This document shows positions 30,922-41,632 of a stretch of DNA of 64,000 bases, piece after piece. The stretch lies in assembly GCF_001641265.1 (NCBI RefSeq), contig NW_020167528.1, positions 1,054,001 to 1,118,000 of the forward strand, given 5' to 3'. The position numbers and the translations under genes were made by a program. Within the stretch, counting starts at the first letter, position 1, and each line of letters starts with the position of its first letter. Under the pieces are notes generated by a model, which was given only the letters and a program-made list of their open reading frames with translations, had not been told where the DNA came from and searched no databases. The stretch comes from Pseudogymnoascus destructans. Taxonomy: Eukaryota > Ascomycota > Leotiomycetes > Thelebolales > Thelebolaceae.

Positions 30922-32640
30922 GCGTCTTCTTTTCATGTTCTCTTACGAATCTTCTTCCTCTGGCTGTGGGCTGGGGTGGAATCTGCGGGTGCGGCGGTCA
31001 CTGATGACAATGGGACACGGGTTTGCTTTTTAGGTGTTAAAGTATTGTACCATACGGATATGGGAACTCTTCTGGTATGGGCTGGTGGCCCACGAGATAA
31101 TGAAATCCACCAAGTGCACATGTCCCTTGCTTGCCCGTGACTCGTATCGTGATTTGACTGTCATGCTCTGTATGTATTTATGGCTAGTATCTCGTGTCAT
31201 AACTTTGGTATGCGGTTATTCTGTGGGATGAGGCTGCCGTGGCTGTTATTTGGCCAACGATAATCTTGGGTTGCATCGGCTATTAAATAAGCATGAATGC
31301 AACTCGTATTCGCGGCCGAAAACCACAAGGCTGGAGGCATATTTCAGAGTCACGCTGACCGAGGCATTTATACTACTTGTAAACTCGAAAGTAGCTGGTA
31401 TTCCAAATACACGTGGGTTTGGCAGGAATGTTCTCGTCCGGGCTGTATCAATCAGTTGCAGTAACATATCACTAATCACATGAGGAAAATAGTCGCGCTT
31501 GTATTCTACTATTTTATTCGTCTCTTTATTATAATTACTAGTGTTGTTGGTAGTAAAATTTTTTAAGTTGACCTAAAAATAAAAATATATATATTCATTC
31601 CGCAGTATATTAATTTATCAGCCTTACCACAACCAACGTTATACATCTGCAAGTAAAAATCAGTAGTCCGACACCGTGCCTGTATCACCCGGCATCGAAT
31701 ACGGGGCACTTCAATTTATAAAAGCAACCGATGGTGGATTATTTGTTCTCACTCATCGCCCACCATCGCATGGGTTTTCCCTGCAACTTTACTACTCGTA
31801 TGTGCGACCGAAACCCACCACCGGAGTTGATGGAAAAATAAAACTCGACCACATAAACACATCCTAAACATACTATGTCATGAAATGCCGAATCAAACCA
31901 AGGCAATAGGGACGGAAAAATGAGAAGGGTAGTTGAGACTGAATGTTGCATGAACAAGGGTCGAGTCCCACAACGAAAATCACCGTGCCCGTGGAGAGTC
32001 ACTGATGGCGGAAGGACCCGGCCGGGCCGCTTAATCAGCAAGGGATAAGCGTGCAACGTCACAACGCAGAGACAGACTTCCAGATGACTGCTAAAAGCGG
32101 TATAGCGTCGATTGCTTGCAGATCTAGATTCGATCGCTGACCCCGAGAAACCCAACAACCTAACCGACGGCATCGAAAGCCGCTAACCCGGCACTATGGA
32201 ACAGTACCTACAGCAGAAAACACGCCAAGAGCGTCATTCGACCAAAAAAGTCTGGCCAAAAGCGAAGGATGCAGTAATGGTCTCCGCAGAGAAGCGGGGT
32301 CAGTAAAAGCGAAAAGCAAACGAGAGAGAGGGACAGACAGAAACGAAGGGACGGTCGGACATAACTCCGTAGGGGGAAGTCCGGGACGTTTTACAGCGGA
32401 AGTTTACAGCGGAAGTTTACAGCGGAAGTACAGTGCGCGCAGACGGGACCGGAGTGAGCGAGAACAGAGGCAACGAGCCACCGTCCAGGACTGGCTGGCA
32501 GTTAGGGCTGGAAGTTAGGGTACAAGTCCGGGAGACACACACACGGCCAGAGCCAGACACACACGGCCAGAAGGGGAAGACGACAACGGGGAAGACGACA
32601 ACGTGGGACCGTTGTGAGCTGGGAGGAGTAGCGACGCGGT
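30922..32640. other. Long intergenic stretch without a gene
   Basis: An AT-rich core near 31490-31620 is flanked by more balanced DNA. TTTACAGCGGAAG occurs three times in tandem at 32391-32428. Open frames here show no domain. A 144-residue minus-strand frame at 31739-32173 has no recognisable features and is not called. Confidence 0.5.
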
Positions 32641-32815
32641 GGTTTCGCCACAATTCGCCACAATTAGCCACAATTCGCCACAATTAGCCACAATTCGCCA
32701 CAATTAGCCACAATTAGCCACAACTATGCAAATTATCCACAATTATCCACAATTATCCACAATTATCCACAATTATCCACAACTAGCCACAACTAGCCAC
32801 AACTAGCCACAATTC
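32641..32815. repeat. Decanucleotide array, CCACAATTAG family
   Basis: About 17 tandem 10-bp units, variants of CCACAATTAG, CCACAATTCG, CCACAATTAT and CCACAACTAG, with runs of identical variants. It lies 560 bp upstream of the C2H2 factor's ATG. The 10-bp period equals about one helical turn, so each copy faces the same side of the DNA. Confidence 0.9.
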
Positions 32816-33299
32816 GCCACGTCATTAGCCACAGTCATCCACGCAGCCAAGTACCACTCCATGTACTCCGTACTCCGGGGTGTGTTGAGTCGATGACTCA
32901 AGGCATCTTCCGCATGTCGAAAATGCAGAGATGCGTCATCGCTCGCGAATCCGAGCCACACACTACGTATTCCTACCACGCAAAGCCAAAACACCTAACT
33001 CCACCACCCATCAGTCGTCTAATAATCGTCTAGGGGGAAAAGGTAGATCCCCAGTACGTACCACTCTAATGTGCTATGTGCTATGTAACTATTCTGCGTA
33101 TACGGAGTACAGCATCGAGAAAAAGAATGATAACCTGCATCTAGGTCCTAATTACATAGTTGACATAGTACATGCGTGCATACCCCATCCCCCGCCCCGA
33201 GTCCTATCCCCCACGGACTTGGCTACACCCACTGCTCGAAGTACACCAATACCTCTCCTTCCTCAGATCCGCCACCTTTCCCGCTCTTTTTGCCACCCG

Positions 33300-33307
33300 T
33301 ATATAAA
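33300..33307 (+). promoter_or_regulatory. TATA box of the C2H2 factor gene
   Basis: TATATAAA 75 bp upstream of ATG 33375, with CT-rich DNA between. The long in-frame extension upstream (from 32931) would contain this box, so translation is placed at 33375. Confidence 0.6.
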
Positions 33308-33374
33308 GGGTCTCGCCCCTCTCACTCAAAAGGCAAAAGGACCAGAAAGGAAACCATCCAATTCAAAAAAAGTT

Positions 33375-35468
33375 ATGCTCTTAGCACCTTCCGTATCACA
33401 ATCATACCCGAGACGCCAGCTATTATCCACAATCGCCACCACCACCACCTCGCTCGTCGGTCACTCCAACTACACTTTCGGCCATCAGCTACTCGACTAT
33501 CCGTCTCTTTCCCAGAGCCTATTCTTCGGACAGCTCGGGAGTGATAGTCCATCCCTCGACTACGCCACTTCAGAGCCCGAGGGCTTCGGCAGCGACGATA
33601 TTTGGCAACAAGATCAACTGATGCAGTCTGAACAATCCGGCATCTCAACCAGCTGGCACTTTGCAAACGGAAAGCTGACGCCGACTTCAGCTCGCAGCCA
33701 CCAGCGCGAGTCGTCACAGTCCTCCCTGGGCTCTGCTGGGCCGGCATCTCCATACAACTACAACACGTCTCACCCACAGGTCGCTCTCCCACCAGACTCA
33801 GCTGGTGGGGAGACATACTATGAAGGCCTACCGGTTGCTGACCAAGCGACTTACTACAACTTCTCCAAGACGCCATCGCATACGCAAGACCAGTACTTGC
33901 CAGCCGTCTTCCAGCAGAATTACAACTTCCACCCTTGCAGCACACCTACAAACTACAACTCCATGATGCCAATGGACAAGCGCGCGATGATGAGGGACGA
34001 CGAGACGATGTCGGTTCCAGACTACGGACACTCAGGTCGCCCATCCGTCGCAAGCACTCAAGGCTCCCCAGCGACGCCAATTGGCAATGGATTCGATGAG
34101 CCGAATCGCAAAACTGGTGAGATTTCTACCCTCCAGGATCGTTGGATGGGCAGCAGCTCACAGTTTTACTCCGACTCAGAGTACCACAACTCGAATGCGA
34201 TACCAAAGCTTGACAGGACAATGTCGGATGCTTACAACGATGAGTTGTACAGCCCGAACTTCACATTCACATCGGCGCCCCCGTCGCAAGAGTCGCGGCT
34301 CTTGCCTTCCCAGAGCTCGGACGTATTTTCTCAAAGACTGCAAGCTGCGAACAGCCAACACTTGAGTGCCTCAACTCAGCAACCACTTGGAAACCAGTCT
34401 CGCAGACGGTCTCCGTTCCGACAAGGCTCCCCTCTTGCGCCGTTACCGCACCGAGGATTCAATTCACAGTCGTCGACGCAGCAGATTCGTCTGGGCACGG
34501 CAGCACATATGCGAGAGCAACAGAAGGCAGAGGACGATGCACGGGTCTTGGAGGAACAGATTAGAGAGTCATCTCCAGAGCAATCTACGCCAAAGACTAT
34601 TTCGCCAAAGGATGCACTACTCGAGTATCATGGTACCGAGGAGGACGCGGCAATGCCGCTGTTCCCTCAGACCCAGCAATACCGATTCCCAAAGCCAACC
34701 TCCCAGGAATCGCAGGAACTCGATGATACCTCTTCGCAGCAAAGCTTTGCGAGCATGGTAACGAGCCGCCGGCCAAGTTCCTCGGCATACTCAAACTCAT
34801 CCCAAGCGACGCCTCGCAACCGCAGCTTTGCCTTCGCTCCTCCATCGGTACCTGGCGCGACACAAATGCCGCAACAGCAATACCAGTTTGTTCTGCAGCA
34901 GCGACAGGCGCAGAACTTGGCGGATCGATCATCTCAGCTGGTGGTCGCCCTGCCGTCTGTGGAGTCGAGCAACGGCGAATATGCAACAGATGCGTCAGAG
35001 CTCAAAAAGCCTGCAAGATCCAATGCCGACAGTGGGACGTACACTTGCACGTACCATGGATGCACACTGCGGTTTGAGACGCCAGCAAAACTCCAGAAGC
35101 ACAAGCGTGAGGGACATCGCCAATCGGCCCCACTGATTAGCGGGGTTACCACTAGCGCTCGCCGTGCCAGCAGCGATGGTGGTGGCAGCGGCATGACATC
35201 AGCGGCGCTTCTCCGCAATTCTCAAGCTGGCCCTCACAAATGCGAGCGGATTAACCCGTCCACGGGCAAACCGTGCAACGCCATCTTCTCACGCCCTTAC
35301 GATCTCACGCGACACGAAGACACTATTCACAACGCGCGCAAGCAAAAGGTACACTGCCAGTTCTGTACCGAGGAAAAGACCTTCAGTCGCAATGATGCTC
35401 TAACACGGCATATGCGTGTTGTACACCCCGAGATCGACTTCCCTGGCAAGACCAGACGACGTGTTTGA
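33375..35468 (+). CDS. C2H2 zinc-finger transcription factor (possibly Rpn4-like)
   Basis: 697 aa, intronless from ATG 33375. The first 540 residues are low-complexity Ser/Gln/Pro-rich, as in fungal activators, with an acidic patch around FGSDDIWQQDQ. Three C-terminal fingers: CTYHGCTLRF..LQKHKREGH (about 553-577); CERINPSTGKPCNAIF then RPYDLTRHEDTIH (about 621-650); and CQFCTEEKTFSRNDALTRHM ending RVVH (about 660-683). The second finger's long Cys-Cys spacing with SRPYDLTRH and the third finger's KTFSRNDALTRH resemble fungal Rpn4-type proteasome-gene regulators; this is from memory and tentative. The decanucleotide array and a long gene-free region precede it. Confidence 0.85.
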   Translation: MLLAPSVSQSYPRRQLLSTIATTTTSLVGHSNYTFGHQLLDYPSLSQSLFFGQLGSDSPSLDYATSEPEGFGSDDIWQQDQLMQSEQSGISTSWHFANGKLTPTSARSHQRESSQSSLGSAGPASPYNYNTSHPQVALPPDSAGGETYYEGLPVADQATYYNFSKTPSHTQDQYLPAVFQQNYNFHPCSTPTNYNSMMPMDKRAMMRDDETMSVPDYGHSGRPSVASTQGSPATPIGNGFDEPNRKTGEISTLQDRWMGSSSQFYSDSEYHNSNAIPKLDRTMSDAYNDELYSPNFTFTSAPPSQESRLLPSQSSDVFSQRLQAANSQHLSASTQQPLGNQSRRRSPFRQGSPLAPLPHRGFNSQSSTQQIRLGTAAHMREQQKAEDDARVLEEQIRESSPEQSTPKTISPKDALLEYHGTEEDAAMPLFPQTQQYRFPKPTSQESQELDDTSSQQSFASMVTSRRPSSSAYSNSSQATPRNRSFAFAPPSVPGATQMPQQQYQFVLQQRQAQNLADRSSQLVVALPSVESSNGEYATDASELKKPARSNADSGTYTCTYHGCTLRFETPAKLQKHKREGHRQSAPLISGVTTSARRASSDGGGSGMTSAALLRNSQAGPHKCERINPSTGKPCNAIFSRPYDLTRHEDTIHNARKQKVHCQFCTEEKTFSRNDALTRHMRVVHPEIDFPGKTRRRV

Positions 35469-36460
35469 TGATCCAATCCAGACGACGTGTTTGATGATCC
35501 AATCCAATGTTTCAGTGACATCAGGCCGTCCATTGTGGACGTCATGGGCGCAAATAACGGTATTTCGGTAATACCGGTGCCGATCACGACGTCAGTGACG
35601 ACGCACGGATAATGCTTTTCACATCAAGACTTCTAATAATTCTACTACATGATACAACATGATACAACCCTTTTTTTAAGCGTTCATAATGCAGCATAGC
35701 GATTTGTTTTAGGCTTCGGGCCATTTGGAGTTTGGGTTGGTAATCTGTCATAGAAGAGTCATCGAAAACATGTTCATCGCAATTGGCACTTGTACCAATC
35801 AATTGGCGATAGAAATACTTTTTTTTTTTTTTTTTTTTTATGAATCTCTTTGGGTCATTGGCTTGGTATTTCAACTCAATAGAATGGAAAGTAGGAAAAA
35901 GGCTCCTGCGAAATTTAAACGAATAATGTGTATAAGAGATGGGACGGCGCCTGTACTCTTTGTTGTATAACAATGCAGTCGGATGATGGGTTATATATAT
36001 TAAATACAAAACATGAATTATTATTACTATAAGCCACAGAAATCCGTGATTCAAATAGATATTGAATACAAAACAAGGTAAATATCATGATGAGCTACGA
36101 AAATAGTACCTTGTCCGAACCTTGTCTGATGCAGAGTGTAAATTGAACAACACAGAGACGACTGAACATGTGCCTTGCTCCTCAAATGATGGACGGGAGA
36201 GTTGGTTTGATCAAGAAAGGAAGGTAAGAACGACGCAGAAGTTGTGCACTGACTACTGTGTATAAGTCTTCCAAATTTACCGAAATGAGCTGAAGTAAGG
36301 TCAGATAGCTATAAATGAATCTAGAATAATCTCTACCAACAACCAAGTCCCTTCTGGACACCGTAAACAATTTTTTTTATCCCAATATCCTTCCCTGTAC
36401 GCCATTAACCAACGACTCCGGGCGGCGGTTGGACACCTACTGCGACATACCTAATGCGCA
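35469..36460. other. Intergenic stretch between the C2H2 factor and AROM genes
   Basis: The stop region of the C2H2 gene is duplicated (GACGACGTGTTTGATGATCC at 35455 and 35481). A T20 run lies near 35819-35838. No gene is seen; this is the 3' flank of both convergent genes. Confidence 0.6.
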
Positions 36461-39400
36461 TTACTCTCCAATGACAGCCGCACGAGCATCCTTATACTCG
36501 GGCGAAATACCAGTCCAAATACGGAACTGCTCGATACCCTGCCAGATCAGGGCCTCAGCTCCCTCAACAGCCTTCCAACCAGCATCAGTTGCCATGTTCA
36601 TCAGCGCCGTTGTGCTCGAGGCAGTGTAAGCCATCTCGAGGAGAACACGCTGAGCATCACCAGCCTCCTTATGGTGGAAGATGGAGACTAGAATCTCCCT
36701 GATCCCGGCATCGATAGGCTTAGATGACGGAATAGTTCCAACAGCGACGCTTGGCAGACTCTCAAGAGACTGCGCCTCCTCAGCGTTGCGGATGTGGACG
36801 AGCCCAGGGAAGGACGAGACGAGCTCATCGACCTTGGATGCGGATCGTGCGACAATATAGACTGGGCTGTAGCCTGTGGACTGCAATGCGAAGATAGCGG
36901 CTCTTGCAGTACCTCCAGATCCAATGACCAAACCGGAGCCGGGTTGAGCCCCTGCGGCCGCCAGCGTCTTCTGGATCCCGATCCAGTCCGTGTTGTCGCC
37001 AAAGAGAGTGGTTGAGTTTGTCGACGAACGTACCTTGGCGATCGTGTTGACTGCCCCAATGGTCTTGGCTGCCTCAGAAAGGTTGTCTAGGAGTGGAATG
37101 ACGTCTAGCTTTAACGGGATTGTTACGCTTGCTCCGCCAAATGACTCCGATTTAAGTACCTGCTCAATGTCCTGAGCAACGTCTGTCTCGAACAAGCCGT
37201 AGACATCTGACAGTCCATTCTTCTTGAACAACTTGTTGTGCAGGGCAGGGGAGCGAGAAGCCGAGATTGGTTTGCCAAAGAGATAGTAGTTTTGCGGTTC
37301 CAGCTCTCCAAGCAGAGACAGACCACTGCGGATCTCCGTTGCGGACAACTGACCAGGCGCAGCCTTGAAGGGAAGTGCAGGATGCGAAACTGGAGTCATG
37401 AAGCCATTCAGGACACGGCTTAGTTTTCCCTTGGCACCCATGTTGATTGCGATGAGCGGCGTCTCATGGGACATGTCGTTCTTGAATTTTGCTAGCGCAA
37501 AATTATCATCCATGGACTTAGCCACGCCAACAAGCTTGATAATGTCTCCGTACTCAAGAGCTCTGTTGTAGTACTGAGCCCAGCCTGCATTCTTCCACGA
37601 CAAGGTACCGGAAGGATCATGGTGCGAAGCAATGATCTTGGATAGCCCCTTGTTAGAGCAGACCGTGTGAAGTAGTTCCGTTGGGAACTGTATTTCCACG
37701 TCGATATACTCAATTGCCATTCGGATGGCAGCTTTGTAGAGTGCCAAAGCTTGGGAGTGTGCATCGTTCGGGAAGCGACCCCCTTGTCCAACGGTTCGAA
37801 TGGTAAAGATCAGAGGCAGTGAAATGGCCGATCTCAGTAGAGATACTTGCTCATAGACGAAGTCAAGCGTTGGGATCCCATCCTCAGAAGCCGGATCAAC
37901 AAGTAAATCAACTCGAAGTTCCACTGCATCGGATCCAACAACAACCTCTGGCAGCACGTCAAGCATCTTCGCCGCATCTGGCATAGTTAGGGACACAAAG
38001 AAGGAGTGCTTCTTAGCCTTAATCTCGCCAAAGTGAGAGCTTTCGCCTGTTGTTATGGACAGGAAGCGTAAAAAGTTGTCTCTTGCGAGAGTGAGACCGC
38101 TATTCTCGGTGGTCTGGCTATGGTACTGAAAGTTGGAACATGCTTGGAACCAAGGCTTTCGGCGAACATAGACGCCCATCATGTCTTCGACGTAAGCTGG
38201 GCGAGATTTGTCGATTTTAAGGTAACTCATGACGTTCTCAGTATCGCGATGGACTAAAAGAACAATTCCACCACTTTTGTGGTAATTTATGAGAAGGTCG
38301 CGAGCTTCCGGAATCTCTACCACTCCACCACCGCATGCGAATACGTATCCGTTGGGCTTCTCCACCATGACACGCTTCAAAAGCGCCAATTCTTCATCAC
38401 GGAATGCTTCCCAGCCTCGAGACTTGATTAGTTCCGGTATTGTCATTCCGATCGTTTGTTCCAGGAGCTGATCGAGGTCCAGGAGAGGCCGACCTAGTTG
38501 AGCAGAAGCCCAGCCACCTGCAGTGGTCTTGCCTGCACCCCTCATGCCAACGATAAAGATAGACCGATCTGAAGACACGGGCTTGGTTTCTTGGTGCAAA
38601 CGACCTTCGTCAACTTCCTGACCTGACAGTTGCACTTTGAAGAATAAGGACATAACATCCCACCATCCTGGCCAAGTTTTTGCTGTGCATTCTCTTTCGA
38701 GGATTAGAGTCGGTTCCGGAACAGCCGTGGCTAAAACACTGAAGCTCATGGCCACGCGATGGTCATCGTAGCAGAAGACGCCCTGTTCAGGATTCGACAA
38801 CGTCCCTATAGGCTTCCCGTCAACTTCAATGCCGTCGTCAGTCTCGCGGCACTCTACCCCGAACTTCTTAAGCTCGTCCTTCATAGCCTTGATGCGGTTG
38901 CACTCTTTGACTCGTTGATTGGCAATTCCTCGAATCTTTGTTGTTCCCTTTGACACGGCAGCAAGAACAGAGGCTGTTAGGAATGCATCTGTCATTGGTT
39001 CCATGTCGATATCTTCCAATCCCTTCAGCCCGCCAGGGGAAGGGCCAGTGACAGTAGTTGATGTTGCGGTTTGCTTAACTTCGCAACCCATTGGGCGCAA
39101 AACATCAACCGCAAATCGAGAGTCGCCCTGCAAAGAGCTCGATCCAATATTAGGGATGGTGCAAGTTGTACCCGATATGGCTGCAATTGCCAGCGGGTAG
39201 GTGGCCGAACTAGCATCGCTCTCAATAGTGTACTCTGCCGGATTTTGGTAAACACCTTGTGGGATATGGTACGTGTGTTCCTCGGTATCCGATCTTGTGA
39301 CTGTTACGCCAAAAGCTGCCATCATTGCTGTAGTCATGTCGATGTAGGGCTGCGATATCGGTTTACCACCGACAAGGCGCAAGGTAACGGGATTCTTCGC

Positions 39401-41155
39401 ATATGGCGCACACATCAAGAGTGATGAGACATATTGGGAGGATACAGTTGCAGCCAACTCAATGGTCCCACCGACGAAGCCTCCTGACGCAGCGATATCG
39501 ATCGGCAAGCTTTTTTCCTTCTCCAAGTATTTGATTTCCACCCCGTTTTCCCGGAGAGATTCTACCAAGGGACCAATAGGCCTCACTTTCATTCGAGAGT
39601 TCCCGGTCAGGACTGTGGAGCCCACTGCTGACGGCTTGCAAAGAGCTGCAACTGTTGTTAAGAAGCGAGATGCAGTTCCGGCGTTGCCCAAGTACAATTC
39701 TGAGGGGCTCGCACGCAAATCACCGCCCTTTCCATTCACCAAAAGCACCTCTCCTTCGTCTTCCCATGAGTATGTGGCACCGCCTAGTTTGCCAATTGCG
39801 GTGAGCATAACTTCGGTATCGTCCGAGTGGAGAAGATTTCGAATGCGACACGGTCCTAACCCGAGAGCTGCCATGACCAGCGCCCGATTTGATACGCTTT
39901 TGGATCCAGGTGGAGTTACTTCGACACTGAGAGATTTTGGAATACCAGGGGTAACAACTATCGACTTTGAGAGTATGATCCGGATGGCCCCATCCTCCAC
40001 AACGCTGGCTTTCTGCTCATGCGTCTTCCCAATAGCCGATAAGAGAACGATCTTTTTCTTCCTGCCATCGTTCTTCTTATCTACTGCCATCTTGTTCAAT
40101 AAAACATCAACCGGGCATTTTTTACCAGCTGTCCGTTTATTAACAAGGCTGTCGTCAAGGGACGTCGGAAGTTCATAGCTTGAGATGCATTTTACCAGTC
40201 TAGCAACCGCCCCCGGCTTTAGGACACCTAAATAGCGAGCCAACTCGGCCTCTTTCACCATACCAATGGCCACTGCTTCGCCATGCAGGACTTGTGGCGT
40301 CAGTATGGCTTCGAAGGCGTGGCCAATGGAATGACCAAAGTTCAGTAGATTTCTCAAACCCCCCTCTCTTTCATCGGCGGAGACAACCTCTGCTTTGACA
40401 CGAGCAGATCCAAGGACAATTCTCTTCAAGATATCTCGAATTGGCGCAAGGCGGCTCGACGGATCACTTGAAGGAGAGCGAATAGTCTCCATAATCAAGG
40501 TTGCATTGCTCTCAAGGGTTGAAAATTCCGCTTCGTCCCATATGGCGGCGGTCTTGATAACCTCTGCCATGCCATTTATGAATTCTCGAATAGGGAGGGT
40601 TTCGAGGAAGCGCAAGTCGATATAAATGCGCCGTGGTTGCCAGAACGCCCCAATGAGATTCTTTCCTAGCGGGGTATCAATTGCTGTTTTCCCGCCTATT
40701 GAGGAGTCGACCATAGCAAGTAATGTAGTCGGGACTTGCACGAAGCGCACCCCGCGCATGAAAGTGGCCGCCACATATCCTATCATGTCGCCAATGACGC
40801 CTCCACCAAGTGCAATGATCACGGTGTCTCTTGTACACTGGTGTGACAGCATCCAATCTTCAATTTCTGCCTTGGTTGCTCGCCCCTTTGAGCTCTCTCC
40901 TGGTGGGATCTCGTATACTAGAAGGCGAGGCGGGGCTTCGAGTTTCGAAGTGGATTGGCGGAATGCTGTCTCAAAGCTTTCGACATAAAGTCCTCCAAGG
41001 TTGGTGTCAGTAATGAGAACATAGGTAGAAGATTTAAGATTCCCCAGTAAATCTCCTACGACGAACGAGCGCCATATGTCGAAGTCCACAACGATGTCCT
41101 CGTTGCTAAGGATTGAAATCCTCGTAGGCCCTCCATTGGCCCTCGCAGCTGTCAT
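36461..41155 (-). CDS. aro1: Pentafunctional AROM polypeptide (shikimate pathway steps 2-6)
   Basis: 1564 aa, one exon; the frame opens at a TTG, so ATG 41155 (MTAARANGGPTRISILSNED) is chosen. Domains in order: 3-dehydroquinate synthase (about 1-385; VDSSIGGKTAIDTPLGKNLI, NFGHSIGHAFE, LHGEAVAIGM); EPSP synthase (about 405-845; PPGSKSVSNRALVMAALG, GNAGTASRFLTT, GNSRMKVRP); shikimate kinase (about 865-1050; P-loop GMRGAGKTT); type I dehydroquinase (about 1065-1280; ASHHDPSGT with catalytic His, Schiff-base Lys in DIIKLVGVA); shikimate dehydrogenase (about 1290-1564; SASRSPALHNKLF, NAD(P) loop GSGGTARAA). Makes EPSP from DAHP in the cytosol, feeding chorismate and aromatic amino acids. Full length for the family, all active-site blocks present. 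The EPSP synthase Gly and Pro in GNAGTASR and RPIG match the normal glyphosate-sensitive type. Confidence 0.98.
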   Translation of the reverse strand: MTAARANGGPTRISILSNEDIVVDFDIWRSFVVGDLLGNLKSSTYVLITDTNLGGLYVESFETAFRQSTSKLEAPPRLLVYEIPPGESSKGRATKAEIEDWMLSHQCTRDTVIIALGGGVIGDMIGYVAATFMRGVRFVQVPTTLLAMVDSSIGGKTAIDTPLGKNLIGAFWQPRRIYIDLRFLETLPIREFINGMAEVIKTAAIWDEAEFSTLESNATLIMETIRSPSSDPSSRLAPIRDILKRIVLGSARVKAEVVSADEREGGLRNLLNFGHSIGHAFEAILTPQVLHGEAVAIGMVKEAELARYLGVLKPGAVARLVKCISSYELPTSLDDSLVNKRTAGKKCPVDVLLNKMAVDKKNDGRKKKIVLLSAIGKTHEQKASVVEDGAIRIILSKSIVVTPGIPKSLSVEVTPPGSKSVSNRALVMAALGLGPCRIRNLLHSDDTEVMLTAIGKLGGATYSWEDEGEVLLVNGKGGDLRASPSELYLGNAGTASRFLTTVAALCKPSAVGSTVLTGNSRMKVRPIGPLVESLRENGVEIKYLEKEKSLPIDIAASGGFVGGTIELAATVSSQYVSSLLMCAPYAKNPVTLRLVGGKPISQPYIDMTTAMMAAFGVTVTRSDTEEHTYHIPQGVYQNPAEYTIESDASSATYPLAIAAISGTTCTIPNIGSSSLQGDSRFAVDVLRPMGCEVKQTATSTTVTGPSPGGLKGLEDIDMEPMTDAFLTASVLAAVSKGTTKIRGIANQRVKECNRIKAMKDELKKFGVECRETDDGIEVDGKPIGTLSNPEQGVFCYDDHRVAMSFSVLATAVPEPTLILERECTAKTWPGWWDVMSLFFKVQLSGQEVDEGRLHQETKPVSSDRSIFIVGMRGAGKTTAGGWASAQLGRPLLDLDQLLEQTIGMTIPELIKSRGWEAFRDEELALLKRVMVEKPNGYVFACGGGVVEIPEARDLLINYHKSGGIVLLVHRDTENVMSYLKIDKSRPAYVEDMMGVYVRRKPWFQACSNFQYHSQTTENSGLTLARDNFLRFLSITTGESSHFGEIKAKKHSFFVSLTMPDAAKMLDVLPEVVVGSDAVELRVDLLVDPASEDGIPTLDFVYEQVSLLRSAISLPLIFTIRTVGQGGRFPNDAHSQALALYKAAIRMAIEYIDVEIQFPTELLHTVCSNKGLSKIIASHHDPSGTLSWKNAGWAQYYNRALEYGDIIKLVGVAKSMDDNFALAKFKNDMSHETPLIAINMGAKGKLSRVLNGFMTPVSHPALPFKAAPGQLSATEIRSGLSLLGELEPQNYYLFGKPISASRSPALHNKLFKKNGLSDVYGLFETDVAQDIEQVLKSESFGGASVTIPLKLDVIPLLDNLSEAAKTIGAVNTIAKVRSSTNSTTLFGDNTDWIGIQKTLAAAGAQPGSGLVIGSGGTARAAIFALQSTGYSPVYIVARSASKVDELVSSFPGLVHIRNAEEAQSLESLPSVAVGTIPSSKPIDAGIREILVSIFHHKEAGDAQRVLLEMAYTASSTTALMNMATDAGWKAVEGAEALIWQGIEQFRIWTGISPEYKDARAAVIGE

Positions 41156-41632
41156 CTTCCTCAATTATGAGTTGCAATTGACGGTCGTTGGTAGGCTTAA
41201 CTGCAGTACTGACTGGTACTTCATGAATTGGCGGTCTAGGAGTGTATATGGGAGGGAAAGGGAGGGACGGTGGTGGGGGATAAAGTTGCCGCCTATGACT
41301 CTTGGGGCGAGCTCGGAGCTTCTCTGTGACAAGTGTCTCGGACAAAAAATATCGCCCGGGCCGTTTACGGCACCGTACCGCATCGCATATTAAATTCCGC
41401 CAGGATTTTTAAGCCGGAGAAATATATTTCTGACAGAAGTAAATTAATTTATCAAATTCATCGTCAGTCTCACAGTGCATATCTCCGAATAAATCGTCTT
41501 CTCGTTTCTACATACACAGCTTCTATTTTTCCAATCACTTGCAAAAACCATCAATAACCTGCCCGTAATAACTGCCCACTCCTTTGCGCCAAAATTAATG
41601 ATCTAAGTAGCCCAAGTGGCACGAGTAATACC
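41156..41632. promoter_or_regulatory. AROM promoter and rpa190 3' flank
   Basis: 477 bp between two minus-strand genes with no further gene. The half near AROM is GC-rich; the half near rpa190 is AT-rich, as expected of a 3' UTR. Confidence 0.5.

Noticed and set aside
31739..32173. 144-codon minus-strand frame in the H4/C2H2 gap
   Set aside because: No recognisable motif, low-quality composition and no promoter-like context.
32730..32780. TTATCCACA motifs resembling bacterial DnaA boxes
   Set aside because: They are variants of the 10-bp array in a fungal nuclear genome, with no replication context.
32931..33374. N-terminal extension of the C2H2 factor (148 extra codons in frame)
   Set aside because: It contains the likely TATA box at 33300 and has no protein-like features; ATG 33375 is preferred.
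39462..40178. 238-codon open frame antisense to AROM
   Set aside because: Covers part of the EPSP and DHQ synthase coding region with no recognisable protein.
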